A stretch of 64,000 nt of DNA from Elymus sibiricus (GCA_039707655.1 CM077663.1:438295830-438359829), one strand, 5' to 3'; positions 36,909 through 48,275 are shown, counted from the first letter of the stretch. The notes: generated by a model from the sequence alone, not told the origin. Numbers and translations are program-made.

Positions 36909-37998
36909 CAGGGGCGGATCCACCTGAGGTCATGGGTGTACAAATGTACACCCAAATTTTTTGGCAAGAAAACTCTATATATGGTGTATACTAGTTACGT
37001 GTGTTAACCATGGAGTAGTTTAAGCAATGTACATCACGTTCATTTACATTCCTCGTGCTCCTCGTCCAACAAGGGCATCTCGTGTGCAAGATGCTTTCTG
37101 CAAGACTCTATGCCTTGTTTATTACCATGAAAATAGTAGAGTTGCAGAGTAAATAATCCTCAATTGGGTGAAAAATGTTCTTAAGCTATTGGACGTATTG
37201 TCACTGTGATAGAGAAAAAACGTTCTTGCTATGTATACATATTTTTGGTATCACATTGGGTAAAAAAAAAAATGAACACCCAAGTATATCATGGACTCGA
37301 AAAACGGATTTGAATTTGACTGAAATGCACGATCTTCACAGGTATCACTTTTCACGATACCTAAAAGGTGGAATAGCGATTTTTGAACCATTTCCTATAA
37401 GAGAATGGTTTCCATTACTTTGAGAAATGGATTCTTATATCAAACTATAGCTATTGCATTAAAGAAGAAAAGAAACTAATAGAAGTCGAAGACGCGGAAT
37501 GATAGTGAATAGAGAGAAAGATTCTTCTGATTTTCTTGTTCCTGAAAATATTCTATCTATCTACTAGACGCCGTAGAGAATTTAGAATATTCATGTCTTT
37601 CAATTCTCGTACTCGTAATTGGAAAGTTATGGAAGGAGACCCATCATTTTGCAATGAAAACAACATATAAAACTCTGGACAATTTCGAAATCTCGCACGG
37701 CTCCTAAGTGATAAAAGAAAGAAGAACTCGTCTTCTCTCTTTTTTGATTACCTTCCTCATGTATGTATAAGACCGAATCCATTCTTTTTCGAAATCGATT
37801 TCGAAAAAGAACTACTAATCCTTAACTTTTCGAGGAATCCTTCATCAGTGGTTGTGAATGACTGACTTTTTCAATCCTTTCGACCTTGGTTCCGTAGGAG
37901 CAAGTCAGAAAGGTTGAGAAATAGAACCATCTGATTTGATTCGTTCCCAATAGCCATGAGATGATCATCTTAGGGTGATCCTCCTGGATCCGCCACTG
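36909..37998. mobile_element. non-autonomous hAT element carrying plastid-like DNA
   Basis: 1090 bp. Termini are CAGGGGCGGATCCA (left) and, inverted, CAGTGGCGGATCCA (right). It is flanked by a perfect 8-bp duplication CTCCCGGG (36901-36908 and 37999-38006). Terminal CA(G)...(C)TG with an 8-bp duplication is the hAT signature. There is no transposase. Most of the interior from about 37290 looks plastid-derived and runs to within about 20 bases of the right end. Confidence 0.8.
37290..37975 (+). pseudogene. plastid-like insert (ycf1-type remnant) within the hAT
   Basis: Near 37525 a frame reads SSDFLVPENILS. After a 4-base repeat (TATCTATC) it continues RRRREFRI and FNSRTRNWKVMEG, which resembles the C-terminal part of plastid Ycf1/Tic214. 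The later part (CCTTTCGACCTTGGTTCC, AGCCATGAGATGATCATC) resembles plastid inverted-repeat spacer as I remember it. Grass plastids keep only ycf1 remnants, so the source could be that remnant. The identification is from memory and needs a search. Confidence 0.5.
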
Positions 37999-38063
37999 CT
38001 CCCGGGAGCCAAAATGCCAGCCCTGAAGTGCTATTTTGCTTATTCACTTAGTCCAGTCTCCGC

Positions 38064-39498
38064 GCAAAACCTTATTTGACGCGCTCTGTGTTAAATAGTC
38101 GGGCAAACGCACAGGGGCGCGATCAACTGGGCTGGCCCATCTCCCTCTGCAGGCAGTTACGGTTTTGGATTCTTTTTTGTCCTTTTTCTGTTTGTTTTCA
38201 TTCTTTCTTTTTTAGTATTCATTTTTCTTTTTAAATTATTTAATTATTTAAAAAAAGGTTCGTGTGTTTTAAAAACCGTTTGCTATTTTCCAAAAATGTT
38301 CGCGTTTTAAAGTTTATACGTAAGTTTAAAAAATGTACATATTTCCAAAAACTGTTCAGGTATTCAAATTTGTTCGGGAGTTTTAGAAAATGTTCACATT
38401 TTCGAAAAATGCTCAAGTTCCCAAAAATTGTTCCCATTCTAAATATTTGTTTGCTAATCTTCAGAAAAATGTTTCCGTATTCAAATTTGTTTGGGAGTTT
38501 CAAAAAATGTTCATATTCCAAAAACAGTTTAGGTATTCAAATTTGTTTGGGAGTTTCAAAATTTTTATCCGGGAGTTTCAAAATTTGTTCTTTTTCGTTT
38601 CTTTTTTATGTTTAAAGTTTATTTTTCTTTTTTATGTTCGCAAGTTTCTTTTGTTCGTGTTTCAATTTTGTTGGGATTTTCAGAACTTTTCTCCATTTCG
38701 AAATTTGTTTTAAAAATTCAAGATATGTTTGTGATTTAAAAAATTGTCCCCGTTTTAAAGAAATTGCTCATAATGCGTATAATGTTCATGTTAACAAAAA
38801 TGTTCAGAATATTAAAAACTGACCCTTTTTTGAAATGATGCACCTATTTTCAAAAAAATGTTTAGGAATTTCAAACAAATTTCTTGCTTCTCAAAAAATT
38901 TTCAATAATTGAAAAAATGTTCCCATTATCAAAAATTGTTCAGAATATTGAAAACTGTTTCACGACTTCAAATATTGTTTGTGTTTTTCGAAAATGTTCG
39001 TGACTTTTGAAAAATGTTCAACAATACAAAAAGAGTTCCGATTATCAATTTCTTTTCTCAAAATTCAATAAGTGTTTGAGTTTTTAAAAAATGTCGGGAA
39101 TTTCGAAAAATGTTTTTACTTTTCAAAAGTTGTTCCCATTATCAAATTTTTGTTCTCAAAATTCAACAAATGTTCAGGATTTCAAATTCTTTCTGTCAAA
39201 AAATGTTCCCTTTTTTAAAATATAAAAATTGTCGGATTTCTTCAATAAATAATCACATATTCCAAATAATGTTCAAAAATCTCAAAAACCTGTCCAGATT
39301 CTGCTTTGGAATTAGTTCTTATACCATCACGCTTCCCTTTTTACACGAATGTTTGTTAACTCCACTGGTTAACTGCTCTCGTATATATGGTGGAGGTCCA
39401 AAGTTCTAATCCCAGTCCATTATTGGGCCGGCCCTGTCGCGGGCTCTGCGTGCGTCGCATGGTTGTTCGACGCAGAACGCGTCGAATAGGAGCTCCCT
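38064..39498. mobile_element. Mutator-like element (long degenerate TIRs)
   Basis: The left end (GCAAAACCTTATTTGACGCG) and inverted right end (AGGGAGCTCCTATTCGACGCG) share (A/T)TT(T/C)GACGCG and further inward GGGC(T/C)GGCCCA, forming degenerate inverted repeats of roughly 80-100 bp. CAGTCTCCG(C) flanks both sides (38054-38063 and 39499-39508), a 9-10-bp target duplication as expected for Mutator. The interior is ATGTTC-type A/T-rich sequence with a tRNA-like segment at 39345. The empty site is preserved near 53870 in the second block. Confidence 0.75.
39345..39415 (+). repeat. tRNA-like segment inside the Mutator-like element
   Basis: AACTCCACTGGTTAAC resembles a pol III A box, and AAAGTTCTAATCCCAG about 30 bases downstream resembles a B box. 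It compares with 530-605 and 40680-40740. It is not foldable to a tRNA by eye. Confidence 0.3.
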
Positions 39499-39654
39499 CA
39501 GTCTCCGCCTCTTTGTCTGGATAACTTAATGGGCCGGGGCACACTTATACGGACACTAGTAGGTCCAGACTAACTGCCTGAAAACGGAGGGCTGCTGGCT
39601 GCTGGTTGCTGGTGTCCCTATAAGTTTGGGCCAGCGGGCCAAATTTATTCATTT

Positions 39655-40317
39655 ACTCACGTGTTTGTCTCAATTCTTAAGTTCCAATAGTTTTGTTGTT
39701 TTAAAAGCAAACAACTCTTTTCTTCCATTCTCTTCGCCATGAACTTCTGTGTGGAAATCGTCCTTCTTTGCATGCCAATGTTAACAACAATTCCAAAGTG
39801 CCGTCTATTTTGGACCGAAGAGAGTGTAATAAATAATCTGGTAGATGCACCTAACAACTGCGTTGACTGTTCCAAAAATAAATTGTGGTTCAACATGGTA
39901 GATGCATCTGTCATAATCCTAAAAAAATGAGATACTCTCATAATTTAGAATTTTGATTTTTTTTGACTTTCGAGCCATTTATAGAATTGTAATCGACAGT
40001 CTCATTTACTTAATTTGTCAAAAGAAAATAGAAACATACTCCCTTTGTTTTTATTTACGCTGCATATTAGGTTTGTCTAACGTCAAACCTTAAATAACAA
40101 GTTTGTAGAATATATTAATCTATGCCACCAAATCAATACCGTTGGATTCATCATTTTATATATTTTCTCATCATATTTTTTTGTTACTGTAAATGTTCAT
40201 ATTGTTTTCGACATACTTGGTCAAACTTTATAAAGTTTGACTTCAGTCAAATCTAATATGCAGAGTAAATGAAAATGGAGAGAGTACTATTAAGGAAGCA
40301 CCACACATAAACTTACC
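39655..40317. repeat. F-box downstream module, distal half (copy 3)
   Basis: Closely matches 57690-58115: GTTTTGTTGTTTTAAAAGCAAAC, ACCGAAGAGAGTGTAATAAAT, AATCTGGTAGATGCAC and GAAGCACCACACATAAA all occur in order. The proximal half resumes only at about 44153, after a 3.6-kb insertion. 40035-40285 also contains a tract not seen in copy 5 (ACTCCCTTTGTTT... near-palindromic with ...GGAGAGAGTACT), consistent with a small Stowaway-like MITE, not verified. Confidence 0.65.
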
Positions 40318-40522
<205 letters not shown>

Positions 40523-40674
40523 GGGCTATTGCTTTTGCCCGTCCGTCACTAAAACTACGCCTGAAGTTGACACAAATTACCCACTACGTCACCCAAAACT
40601 GAAAATACATTTTGATTTGGTACATGGCCGTTTTCTTTGATTTATATACAGTGCGGTCCCTTATTTAACACAAA

Positions 40675-40745
40675 CACATAGCTAGCCCAGTGGCCAAAGC
40701 CTTACTCCACCACCGATGAGACCTGAGTTCGACCTTAGCCATGCC
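40675..40745 (+). repeat. tRNA-like/SINE-like segment
   Basis: TAGCCCAGTGGCC (A-box-like) is followed 35 bases later by GAGTTCGACC (B-box-like), then T-rich sequence. This is the best of the three A/B-box pairs in the window and lies at the edge of the homology to the NLR intron. Confidence 0.4.
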
Positions 40746-40952
40746 CCTTTATCAATTCATTTTTGTGCACTTCTCTTTTTCTATGTGTTTTCTTTCCAAT
40801 TTTCATTTTCTACCATAACCGCACAAAGAATTGAACAATCAAACATGCAGCTTGGATGGACAAAAATCAGTACCAAATATATGTTAACCAATTACTTAGC
40901 TCAAATGAAAAACAAGTAGCCCAAGCAAGTGATTATCTACAGTAAGTAATAC

Positions 40953-41717
40953 ATCTTCCCTTTCAGATGTCTCATTAGTTCTTCAATGATGTCATCAACG
41001 ACTTTTGGAGCTCAAGATAAAACGGGGTCATTCATTCCAAATTTATATCATAAATTGTTGGGTAGCTCACTTATATCAGACCTGAAATTGAAAATAATGT
41101 CTTGCAATCGAATTGTGAGCCAATCTTGTCATAGACTTGCCTGGCAAATTTAGTTTTACCAAGACCACCGAATCCCACTATTGACACCACCTTGAGTTTC
41201 TTTTGAGTATCCATCAACCATGTCACAACCTCCTCCCTTGGGCCATCAATGCCCACGAGAGAATTTGCCTCCTGGTAGATCACTCAAACGTGAGGGTCAA
41301 CAACCACAAGGCTGGAGGCAGGCTTCCAGTCATCAATCTTATACCTTTGGCGCCGAGCATGCACCTCTATGGCAAGGGTCTTAAGTTCTTCCATCTGGTC
41401 AGCTATCTGAAGACGGTCTCGCATCTTCTCGCATCGTCAGCTCTGGATTGACGCATAAAGTCATCAATGCAATTCTCCATGTCGTATAACATCTCCCTGA
41501 CATGGTCCCTCCAGTCCTTATTGTTTTGATTGAGCTTATCATCCATGAGCTCCAGCTTCTGGAAAGCAGCATTCATGGCGCTAAGTTCCTCCTGGTGGAA
41601 TGAGGCCTGCTTCTTGACCCCTTTGAACTTCTTGTACTCGTCACCCATGAGCTTGGTGAGCTTGCCGAGGAGGGGGTTAATCACCCCGCTCCCCATAGTC
41701 ATGATTCTGCCAGCCAT
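40953..41717 (-). pseudogene. truncated NLR copy (CC and partial NB-ARC only)
   Basis: Homologous to exon 1 of the NLR at 1320-4897. The ATG at 41717 opens MAGRIMTMGSG and the coiled coil is intact through WRDHVREM and DDFMRQSRADDA. A deletion of about 40 bases then shifts the frame to a stop at 41403. The next segment (IADQMEEL to VVVDP, 41400-41285) ends in TGA where the full copy reads a Leu/Pro segment. The P-loop GFGGLGKTK is present near 41150, with the last Thr replaced by Lys, and the frame stops at 41071. The splice donor is at 40952 and about 200 bases of homologous intron follow. Exon 2, encoding the rest of NB-ARC and the LRRs, is absent. Not functional. Confidence 0.88.
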
Positions 41718-42024
41718 CTGTGAAGCAATAATTAGTTGGTATAAGAGATGAAATGAGTGGCCGGTGGAGCGGGAATATATGTATATGTTGTGAACCCAAT
41801 ACATGTATTTTTAGATAATACGTCAATATATGTGAACTCCACAGATGGGTTCACAACAATACATTATTTTGTTGTCGTTTAATAATAATACAACAATATA
41901 GTGGATTTAGATGGGTTTACAACAATACAACATATTGTATTTTCAGATGGATTCAAAACAAAACAACAACACATTTGGTTCAGATGTGTGCGCTAATAAT
42001 CTGCTTAGAAGCAGTAAGTTCAGC
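41718..42024. other. upstream region of the NLR fragment, nothing recognised
   Basis: A/T-rich, with repeated ACAACAATACA phrases (41870-41970). No gene. Confidence 0.4.
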
Positions 42025-42673
42025 TAGTGGCGGAGCCAACATTTAAAATATGGGTGTACATATCTTCAAAAAAAATTGAGGTCATCAATTTTAGTTACGC
42101 CTATTGACCCGTTCCTCTTAATATATACATATTTTATGCTAAAATTTTATACTGACTATATTACTGTGTTAAGGAATATAATTTTTCATTACTTATTTGG
42201 CATACTTAACAAAAATCAACATTGATTTTATTATTATTAATTAATTTGTAATGTATATCATTGAAAAAAAATACTCATGCTCGCACTGAATTCAATTTCC
42301 ACATTTATAACAAAAAAATTGATACTTTGTGTGAAGTATGAAATTTATACATATCTATGTTAGATATCTCTAAAACATATAATATTGTAATAGTGTTTGT
42401 AATATATAATTAGGAAAACATATCTGTAGAAAATTCTAGAGTACAAATTTAATCATACGCTAGGGTGTTTTCAGATATACTCTTTTATGAAGCACCGGTG
42501 TATAAATTTAACCATATATTTATTAAATGATAGATAAGAGTTTACACAATGCACAAATTTAATCATATGTTTATTAAACCATACGTTTTAACGATTTAAA
42601 TATATACTATTTTTATTTTAAAAATTATTGGTGTACATCTGCACACCCATGTATTCATGTAGCTCCGTCCATG
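42025..42673. mobile_element. degenerate hAT-like element
   Basis: The left end TAGTGGCGGAGCCA and inverted right end CATGGACGGAGCTA are similar. Just inside, both carry ATGGGTGT(A/G)CA. Flanks AGTTCAGC and AGTTCTAC match at six of eight positions, consistent with an eroded 8-bp duplication. The interior is A/T-rich and non-coding. The GGCGGA(G/T)C terminus is like that of the hAT at 36909. Confidence 0.5.
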
Positions 42674-43202
42674 AGTTCTACATAAATGGCACTAAATCTA
42701 CTGCACAGAAAAACTATAACTAGCAGCTCCGCCCATCATTTACCTGATGTGGCGATATATGGGGCTGTCAGGGAAGGTTGCAGGAATGAAGGGGAGGAGG
42801 CGGACGGGGATCGAGTGGCGGCGAGTCAGATGCAGAGGAGGTGGTCGGAGAAGCATGTGGACCAGCCTGGTGTTGGCTAGCTAGGAGAGGAGGAGGTAGG
42901 GTCGTAAGGGACATCGGCACCGGCAGCGGGAACGGTGACGCTGGAACCCTATAGTTCTATGGGAGATGAGGGAGTGAGGAGATGCGCAGAGCTTGACCAC
43001 GACCAACGCGACGACCCAGGCGACGACCGACGATGATGATCCGGATGCCTTGCGAACCAGCCCACTTCTGCAAGTTCTCTTGCATGGCCCAGCCCACGAA
43101 TTTAAGAAACTACCCCTTTTATAAAGAAATATAAGAGTGTTTAGATCACTCTTATATTTGTTTATATAGAGAGTACATAAAAAACAAACAAATAAGCATA
43201 TA
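42674..43202. other. GC-rich low-value stretch, no gene supported
   Basis: 42760-43000 is GC-rich with short frames only. It may once have been a leader of some transcript. I recognise nothing. Confidence 0.3.
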
Positions 43203-44152
43203 CTAGTAGAACGCCCGGGCGTTGCTACGGGCTACCATGCATATATTTTAGGAAACATCTCGGCTCTGAATTCTTTATCCAATTATGCCCCTCAATCTAG
43301 TCAGTTACACATACTGCTTTTTTAAATGCACTCTTTGATACTTTTGTTGTTGGTATATCAAGAAGAAAAATTTGAGCTAGAAACTAAAATTCACTTACTA
43401 GACATGCATGACTCTGTATCAAGAATGATTGCTTGCATAATTTTTGGAACGTGTGTTTCCAACATATCCATGTTAAAAGAAGAACATTATTTGTATTAAC
43501 AAAAAACTAAGAGTCTGTACACTTCGTGAATGTATGCGGTTAACATCCAACCGTGAAAGAAAAAAATGGTCTATAGGAAGTCAATTATTAATGAGATGAC
43601 ATAACTGATCTTTTGATTTCCTTGGGATAGATTGCCGTATGTATAAATGAAAATCAATAATACATGCCCACTCTTCTCTTGTGAATGACTTCTGAGATAG
43701 GCCCTACAACCTAGATAGTTGGGTATTTTGGAAATGCCTATTACATATGTTTTCTATCCCATTTATCTTGAGTAGATATATAGTTTACTGCTCTCACAAA
43801 AGATAGTATTGGCACTACAGAGGATGTTGATTCCTACTAGCCAACCTATGCTAAAGGTTACAATAGGTACATAGTCATCCTACTTTTCATCGTTCACAAT
43901 AACCACCGTATATACGATGATGTACACTAAAATGTTGATACGAGCTTTTTGTAGCTAAGTGGGTTAATTTTCATCTCCATATTTTTTGAAATTATGGCCA
44001 TAAAGATTTTTAAAAACACCTTTAGTACAATTGAAAAATCATCTAATCATTAAGTTTTTATGCAACATCACTTATCATGTTGTTTGTTGTGTGGAGATTT
44101 CAAGAGATTTGCTGATATCGTTTAAGGGGTGACTTTTTTTTTCCGTTGCAGG
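43203..44152 (-). mobile_element. possible Helitron, 3' end at 43203
   Basis: On the minus strand a 14-base palindrome (AACGCCCGGGCGTT) is followed by CTACTAG and then T. This is a hairpin a few bases before a CTRR terminus with host T, as in Helitron 3' ends. I could not locate the 5' TC end, so the extent to 44152 is a guess based on where F-box flank homology resumes. The interior is A/T-rich. Confidence 0.3.
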
Positions 44153-44462
44153 TAATAATAACAATCATTATTTCCCCATCAGGGATTTGAAAATACTCTA
44201 ATAGCTTTCCATTTTATGCGATCAATACAATATGTTGTAACATAAGAACAACTATTACATATTTTCTAACAAACCAAATAGAAACATGCCGAGTGCCCCT
44301 TATCAGACTTAAAAAGAATGTACCGGAAACTAATAAAAGAGCGGCTGGTTGACTTTATTCTTCCTAGGACAACACATGCAATATAAACACCAGTATACAT
44401 CGCGCTAGGGGAAATTATAAAAGCTTGTCATTAATACATGAGAATACTGGTATACCTTACCA
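44153..44462. repeat. F-box downstream module, proximal half (copy 3)
   Basis: Starts in TAATAATAACAATCATTATTT, then GGGATTTGAAAATA and CATTTTATGCGATCAATACAATATG, matching 58130-58449. It is the continuation of the module interrupted at the microsatellite. Confidence 0.7.
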
Positions 44463-45839
44463 TTAATTGCTTCCAGGTAAGTTCCTCATCCAACATGGGG
44501 TGTACGTGAAAGCCACTTGTATCTTGGTGCGCATTTGCGGCAGCTTGCCTAAATATCGAACCTTCAAGCTATTTAAATGATATGCTACTATTTTATCTAA
44601 CCAACCGAACACAACAATTTCTTTGTAAGGATGAAATCCAAGACACTGAAAATAAGGAGAGCTATTGTCGGATTCTTTAGGCCAGTCTGTAGTGTCAACT
44701 GTGTTTTCATCATCAGAGTCCCATTCAAAATCACCTTTAGACAGAGCTTCGTTGTTATCGCCTCTGAGTTTAAGGTTGGTGTCGTTTTCCACCAACCGCT
44801 CATCCATGTGATCACGCGATTGTAATATCCATGGTCCATCCTCAACATGCATGTTTGACCATTTTGTAACTGTTGGTTGGAGATCGATTTCATTCTTCAA
44901 CACCCATTCCACCCGGCCACGAGATTCATCAAGGAACCAAATTTCACATTTACTTCTTCCATGAATCAATGCACAATATACCCCTTTCATTGATTTTCCT
45001 AGACGAGGTAGTCCTTTGTCTCCTTTTGGTAACTTAATTACTTGATACCTATCATATGATAAGTTTATTCTGCAAAAGAAAATTGAATATTATAACGAAA
45101 ACATTATTGATGGAAAACATATATAAGAGTGATAGTGTCACCTCAAAATAAAGCCATATTCACGACGCACATACAGTGCCCCTCGCCAGTACGCTGAGTG
45201 GCGCAATATTAACGGACACTCTTCCAAATCGGCAATCGTCCCGGCGGCATCACCTTGTCGCACAATTGGCCTTTCCTTCCAGCACATACTCTTTGATGAG
45301 AAGACACGGATGTTGTATGACGATGGTGGCCATTCGACCGTCCTTACCGGGACATCAGGAATACGAGGGATAAATAACACCTCGTAATGCGGTGACACCA
45401 TGGGATCATAGATGACGTATTGGTCACCGCGGTGGCATTGGCAGGTGCCATACGACAGAGAGCAAATGCATGGTACAGGTGGCAATTGCGCCCACTGCCG
45501 TGTGGCGGGATTGACCACATAGCAATACACTAAGAGGAGGCCATTGCAATAGCTTTGCATCGGCCAACAATAGGCCTTGTCGTCCGGTCTGTGGGCTTTG
45601 AGGTAGTCGACGCCGCTGACGATCTCGCACACCGTGGAGCGGCGGGCGAAGAGCATCGGGTCGTCCCGGTCTCCCGTCTCATAGAATACTCCGTGGAGCG
45701 AGAGAGGGAGCAGGTCGGTGCGTAGGAGGCGGCGATCATCGATGGTGGTGCGCCAAAACTTGCAGACGCAGCGGAAGACGGCGATGCTGTGTGGCGGAAG
45801 GCGGCGGAGGATGTCCACCAGCACGTCGGCGCAGACCAT
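44463..45839 (-). CDS. F-box protein, intact (copy 3)
   Basis: The only one of five copies with no visible defect. Exon 1 is 45839-45142, the intron 45141-45070 (72 bp, GT-AG), and exon 2 45069-44463. The joined length is 1305 bases, 434 residues. The N-terminal F-box (about residues 3-45) reads VLVDILRRLPPHSIAVFRCV and would bind a SKP1-like adaptor. The rest is an F-box-associated region with VVNPATRQW, YDPMVSPHYEV, RVFSSKSMCWKER, GALYVRREYGF at the splice site, then KLPKGDKGLPRLGKS, CEIWFLDESRG, FEWDSDDENT, GFHPYKEIVVFGW and a C-terminal CWMRNLPGSN. It probably selects a protein for ubiquitination in an SCF complex; the target is unknown. The ATG at 45839 is chosen because the F-box begins at once and the paralogues agree. 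Confidence 0.88.
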
Positions 45840-46090
45840 GTCCGTGTACGTGGACCGCCGACCGGTTGTGAAGATCCGATCGGCCGGCGGCAGGTGAGGA
45901 GGAAGATGATGGCGTGATTAGGGTATTGCGACCGATGGACACTTGGTCTACGTAGGTAGCACCCGAGTCGAATCTTACAGGTCAAGTTAATCAGGCTTCT
46001 ACCATAAAGAAAAGTTAATCAGGCTTCCGTGCCACACGCAACGGGAACAAAACAGATCTGTTCACGTGTAGCCAACATGTACGTACAGAT

Positions 46091-46272
46091 CATTGAAAAA
46101 AATAACGCGCTATAGCGTCGCTAATAGCACGCTATAGCATATTGAGAATCGTCTTGCTAAATTGATCTATGTACAATGTCCCGCTAATAGCACGTTATAG
46201 CGCGCTATATCACGCTAATAGCATATTTTCAGGGGCGCCACTATTTTGTATAGCGCGCTATTTTTTTCATTG
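46091..46272. mobile_element. 182-bp MITE with 8-bp duplication
   Basis: Ends CATTGAAAAAAATAACGCGC and inverted CAATGAAAAAAATAGCGCGC form the terminal repeats. The interior is rich in GCGCTATAGC and CTAATAGCACG. GTACAGAT flanks both sides (46083-46090 and 46273-46280). The matching position upstream of F-box copy 5 (about 60072) lacks it. An 8-bp duplication suggests the hAT superfamily. Confidence 0.75.
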
Positions 46273-46280
46273 GTACAGAT

Positions 46281-46529
46281 ACATGCACAAGGAACAAATA
46301 AAACGTAACTGCAGGGGGAAGCACGCGTGAATATGGCTTTGGTGACGACATGTGTTGGCAGTTTCGCACGTACTACGTACGTTGATGAGGCCAAGGCCAT
46401 GGCCTGGCCAAGGACGGGACCCCATATAGTTTGAGTCGTGCTGGACCTGGAGTATTATTGACGGAGTAATGCACAATCAGTCATCACAAATTAAATGTAA
46501 GGGCCTGCTTAAGACCATATAAGAATCGA
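46281..46529. repeat. upstream flank of F-box copy 3, shared with copy 5
   Basis: Matches 60090-60211 in part: GTTTGAGTCGTGCTGGACCTGGAGTA (in two pieces), GCACAAT(C)CAGTCATCACAAATT and TAAGGGCCTGCTTAAG. No gene. Homology ends where LINE-like sequence begins here and where a CACTA element begins in the other copy. Confidence 0.65.
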
Positions 46530-48275
46530 ATGCCGTGTCGCCCCCAGCGGCGGCACCGGGGCGCCCAATCCCTCTTCTCCAGGAGCCCTTCTCCTCGCTG
46601 GTTCTCGCCGCCGTCGCCGCTGGCATCCGTGGCGGCGGCGGCAAGGCCTGCCGCTCTCCAAAGGATAGGGTCTGGTGGGCTCTTGGTAGGCTGCTGGCAC
46701 GACGATGGAGATCTGGAGTGGCGGTGGCTGCTCCATGAGGCTGCTCCTGGTGCAGCGTCTTGGCAAGCGGGAGGAGCGGGAGTGCCCTGTGGCGATGGAT
46801 CTGTGTTGGATATACGACACGTAATCGAACACGACGAAGAACCAAATCAAGCAAGGGACACGAGATTTTAACGTGGAAAACCCCTCCAACACGAAGGGAA
46901 AAAAACCACGGGCACCAGCCAGCCAAACTTCACTATATCGCGAGAGGTTACAAACACTGGGGATTTACAACTGATCAACTTATCCCGTGCGGCGGCTTAC
47001 AAGAGGTATATATAACACAGGAGTCCTAGGTCAACCCTGATCCATACAAAGCCTACCGGCGACGGGCCTCGCTCCGCTCGCTCGTCAGAAGTTGGCCTTT
47101 CTCTTTATATTGGAATTTGGAGCATAACATGACAATCTAAACTGCTCTCTGGCGAGCGTCTTGAGATGCGGGGATGCGGCGGATTCGGAGGCCATTGGCC
47201 ACGGGGAATCGGAGCTGCATCTCGTCTCGCGGCGGCGCGCTCAGATCGGGAGCTCCGTGGGTCCTAGTGGCATTCGTCGTCGGCCCTGGGGCTACTCCAA
47301 GTCGTCAGCGAGGTCCCGCTTGTGGCCGCGTGATGCTACGGCACCGGAGCGGCGCGATTGGCGCATGCCTTGCAGCTGTGCGGGGTTGCCCGTACGAGTC
47401 TGCGATGTCGGTGAACTTTCGCATCGACCGACACAGCTGTGGTGATTTAGATCTGATCGGCCTACAGATCCAATCGCTCCGTCTGGTGTGTTCGGATAAT
47501 GGCAGCGGTTCTAGGGTTCCTCTTGCGCCAAGAAAAAGATTTGCCTGACGCTTGTCTTTCCTAATCTGGCCGGAGTGGCGGGTTCCGGAAGGCTCCACCG
47601 GTGAACTCCCATGGGCGTGTTATGCCTGGAGATTGCTGGATCGGGTGGATTCGGTCGTGCCCATTGGTACTCCGTTGAGGAGCGAGCGACACGAAGCTCT
47701 GCTATCTGTTGCCATCAGGAGATATGTTTAGCTCCATGGTGAAGTCAGAGATGAAGAATGTCATTGAAGTCGAGATTGGAGAACTTCTAATGGTGATTGA
47801 AGCCTGCGACGTTGAGGAACTTGCTTGGAGTTTCGGGATTCGTAGCAACGATATGTAAGTGGAGGCGACAACACATGTGAAGTTCAATGCCTTGCTTTTT
47901 AGGGTGAAAATCCAAGGTATGGCCTTTACTGGTTGTGCCTGACAATGACCTTGTTGAAAGCATTGTTTTTGAGAGCGAGGATTATCTCCAGGGTGAAAAC
48001 CCAAGATCTACGATCGGACGACGACGACGCTGGTGCCCTGTTTCCTCCTTGGAGGCGTCGCTTTTGGCGAACATGAACATCAGGTGTTGTCTTGGTGGTG
48101 GTTGTGCTGCTACTGCAAGGCCTGAAATATTGTGGCGGGACTTCTTCTTTTTTAGCTTTTTCTTTTTTTTTGCTGTGTGCATCCATTATGCCATTAGAGC
48201 ATTGTGTTGTTGCAGAGGCTGGGTGTAATTGGTATGTTCGCGATATTAATATATACTCTTTATCGAAAAAATATA
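46530..48275 (+). pseudogene. LINE-derived 5'/3' sequence, no intact ORF
   Basis: The right end reads GCAGAGGCTGGGTGTAATTGG, then ATATTAATATA, CTTTATCG and A6. This is the typical 3' end and tail of plant LINEs, and puts the element on the plus strand. The upstream part (GC-rich 46530-46800 and 47140-47700) resembles an untranslated leader; open frames there are on both strands and unlike each other. A probable solo LTR interrupts it at 46804-47134. No reverse-transcriptase motif is present, so it is internally deleted. Confidence 0.5.
46804..47134. mobile_element. possible solo LTR, 331 bp
   Basis: Begins TGTTGGATATACG and ends ATAACATGACA. Flanks ATCTG and ATCTA match at four of five positions. 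The interior AACGTGGAAAACCCCTCCAACA resembles LTR sequence seen in several grass elements. No internal domain. Confidence 0.4.

Larger units (their letters stand above)
36583..38013. mobile_element. MITE-like element with a hAT nested in it
   Basis: The 13-bp ends TTTGGCTCCCGGG (36583-36595) and CCCGGGAGCCAAA (38001-38013) are perfect inverted repeats once the inner hAT element is ignored. Without the hAT and its duplicated 8 bp the element is about 330 bp, A/T-rich and non-coding. I could not define its target duplication, so the superfamily is open. Confidence 0.5.

Noticed and set aside
37175..37423. 82-codon plus frame possibly encoding a small protein
   Set aside because: It lies in the hAT/plastid-like insert and spans the junction of the two; more likely decayed organelle sequence.
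45530..45985. 151-codon minus frame overlapping F-box copy 3 (similar shadows at 7605-7844 and 59373-59696)
   Set aside because: Out-of-frame shadow of the F-box exon, without family resemblance.
46477..46926. 149-codon and 127-codon minus frames and a 113-codon plus frame
   Set aside because: Overlapping frames on both strands in GC-rich LINE leader-like sequence interrupted by a probable solo LTR; none resembles a protein.
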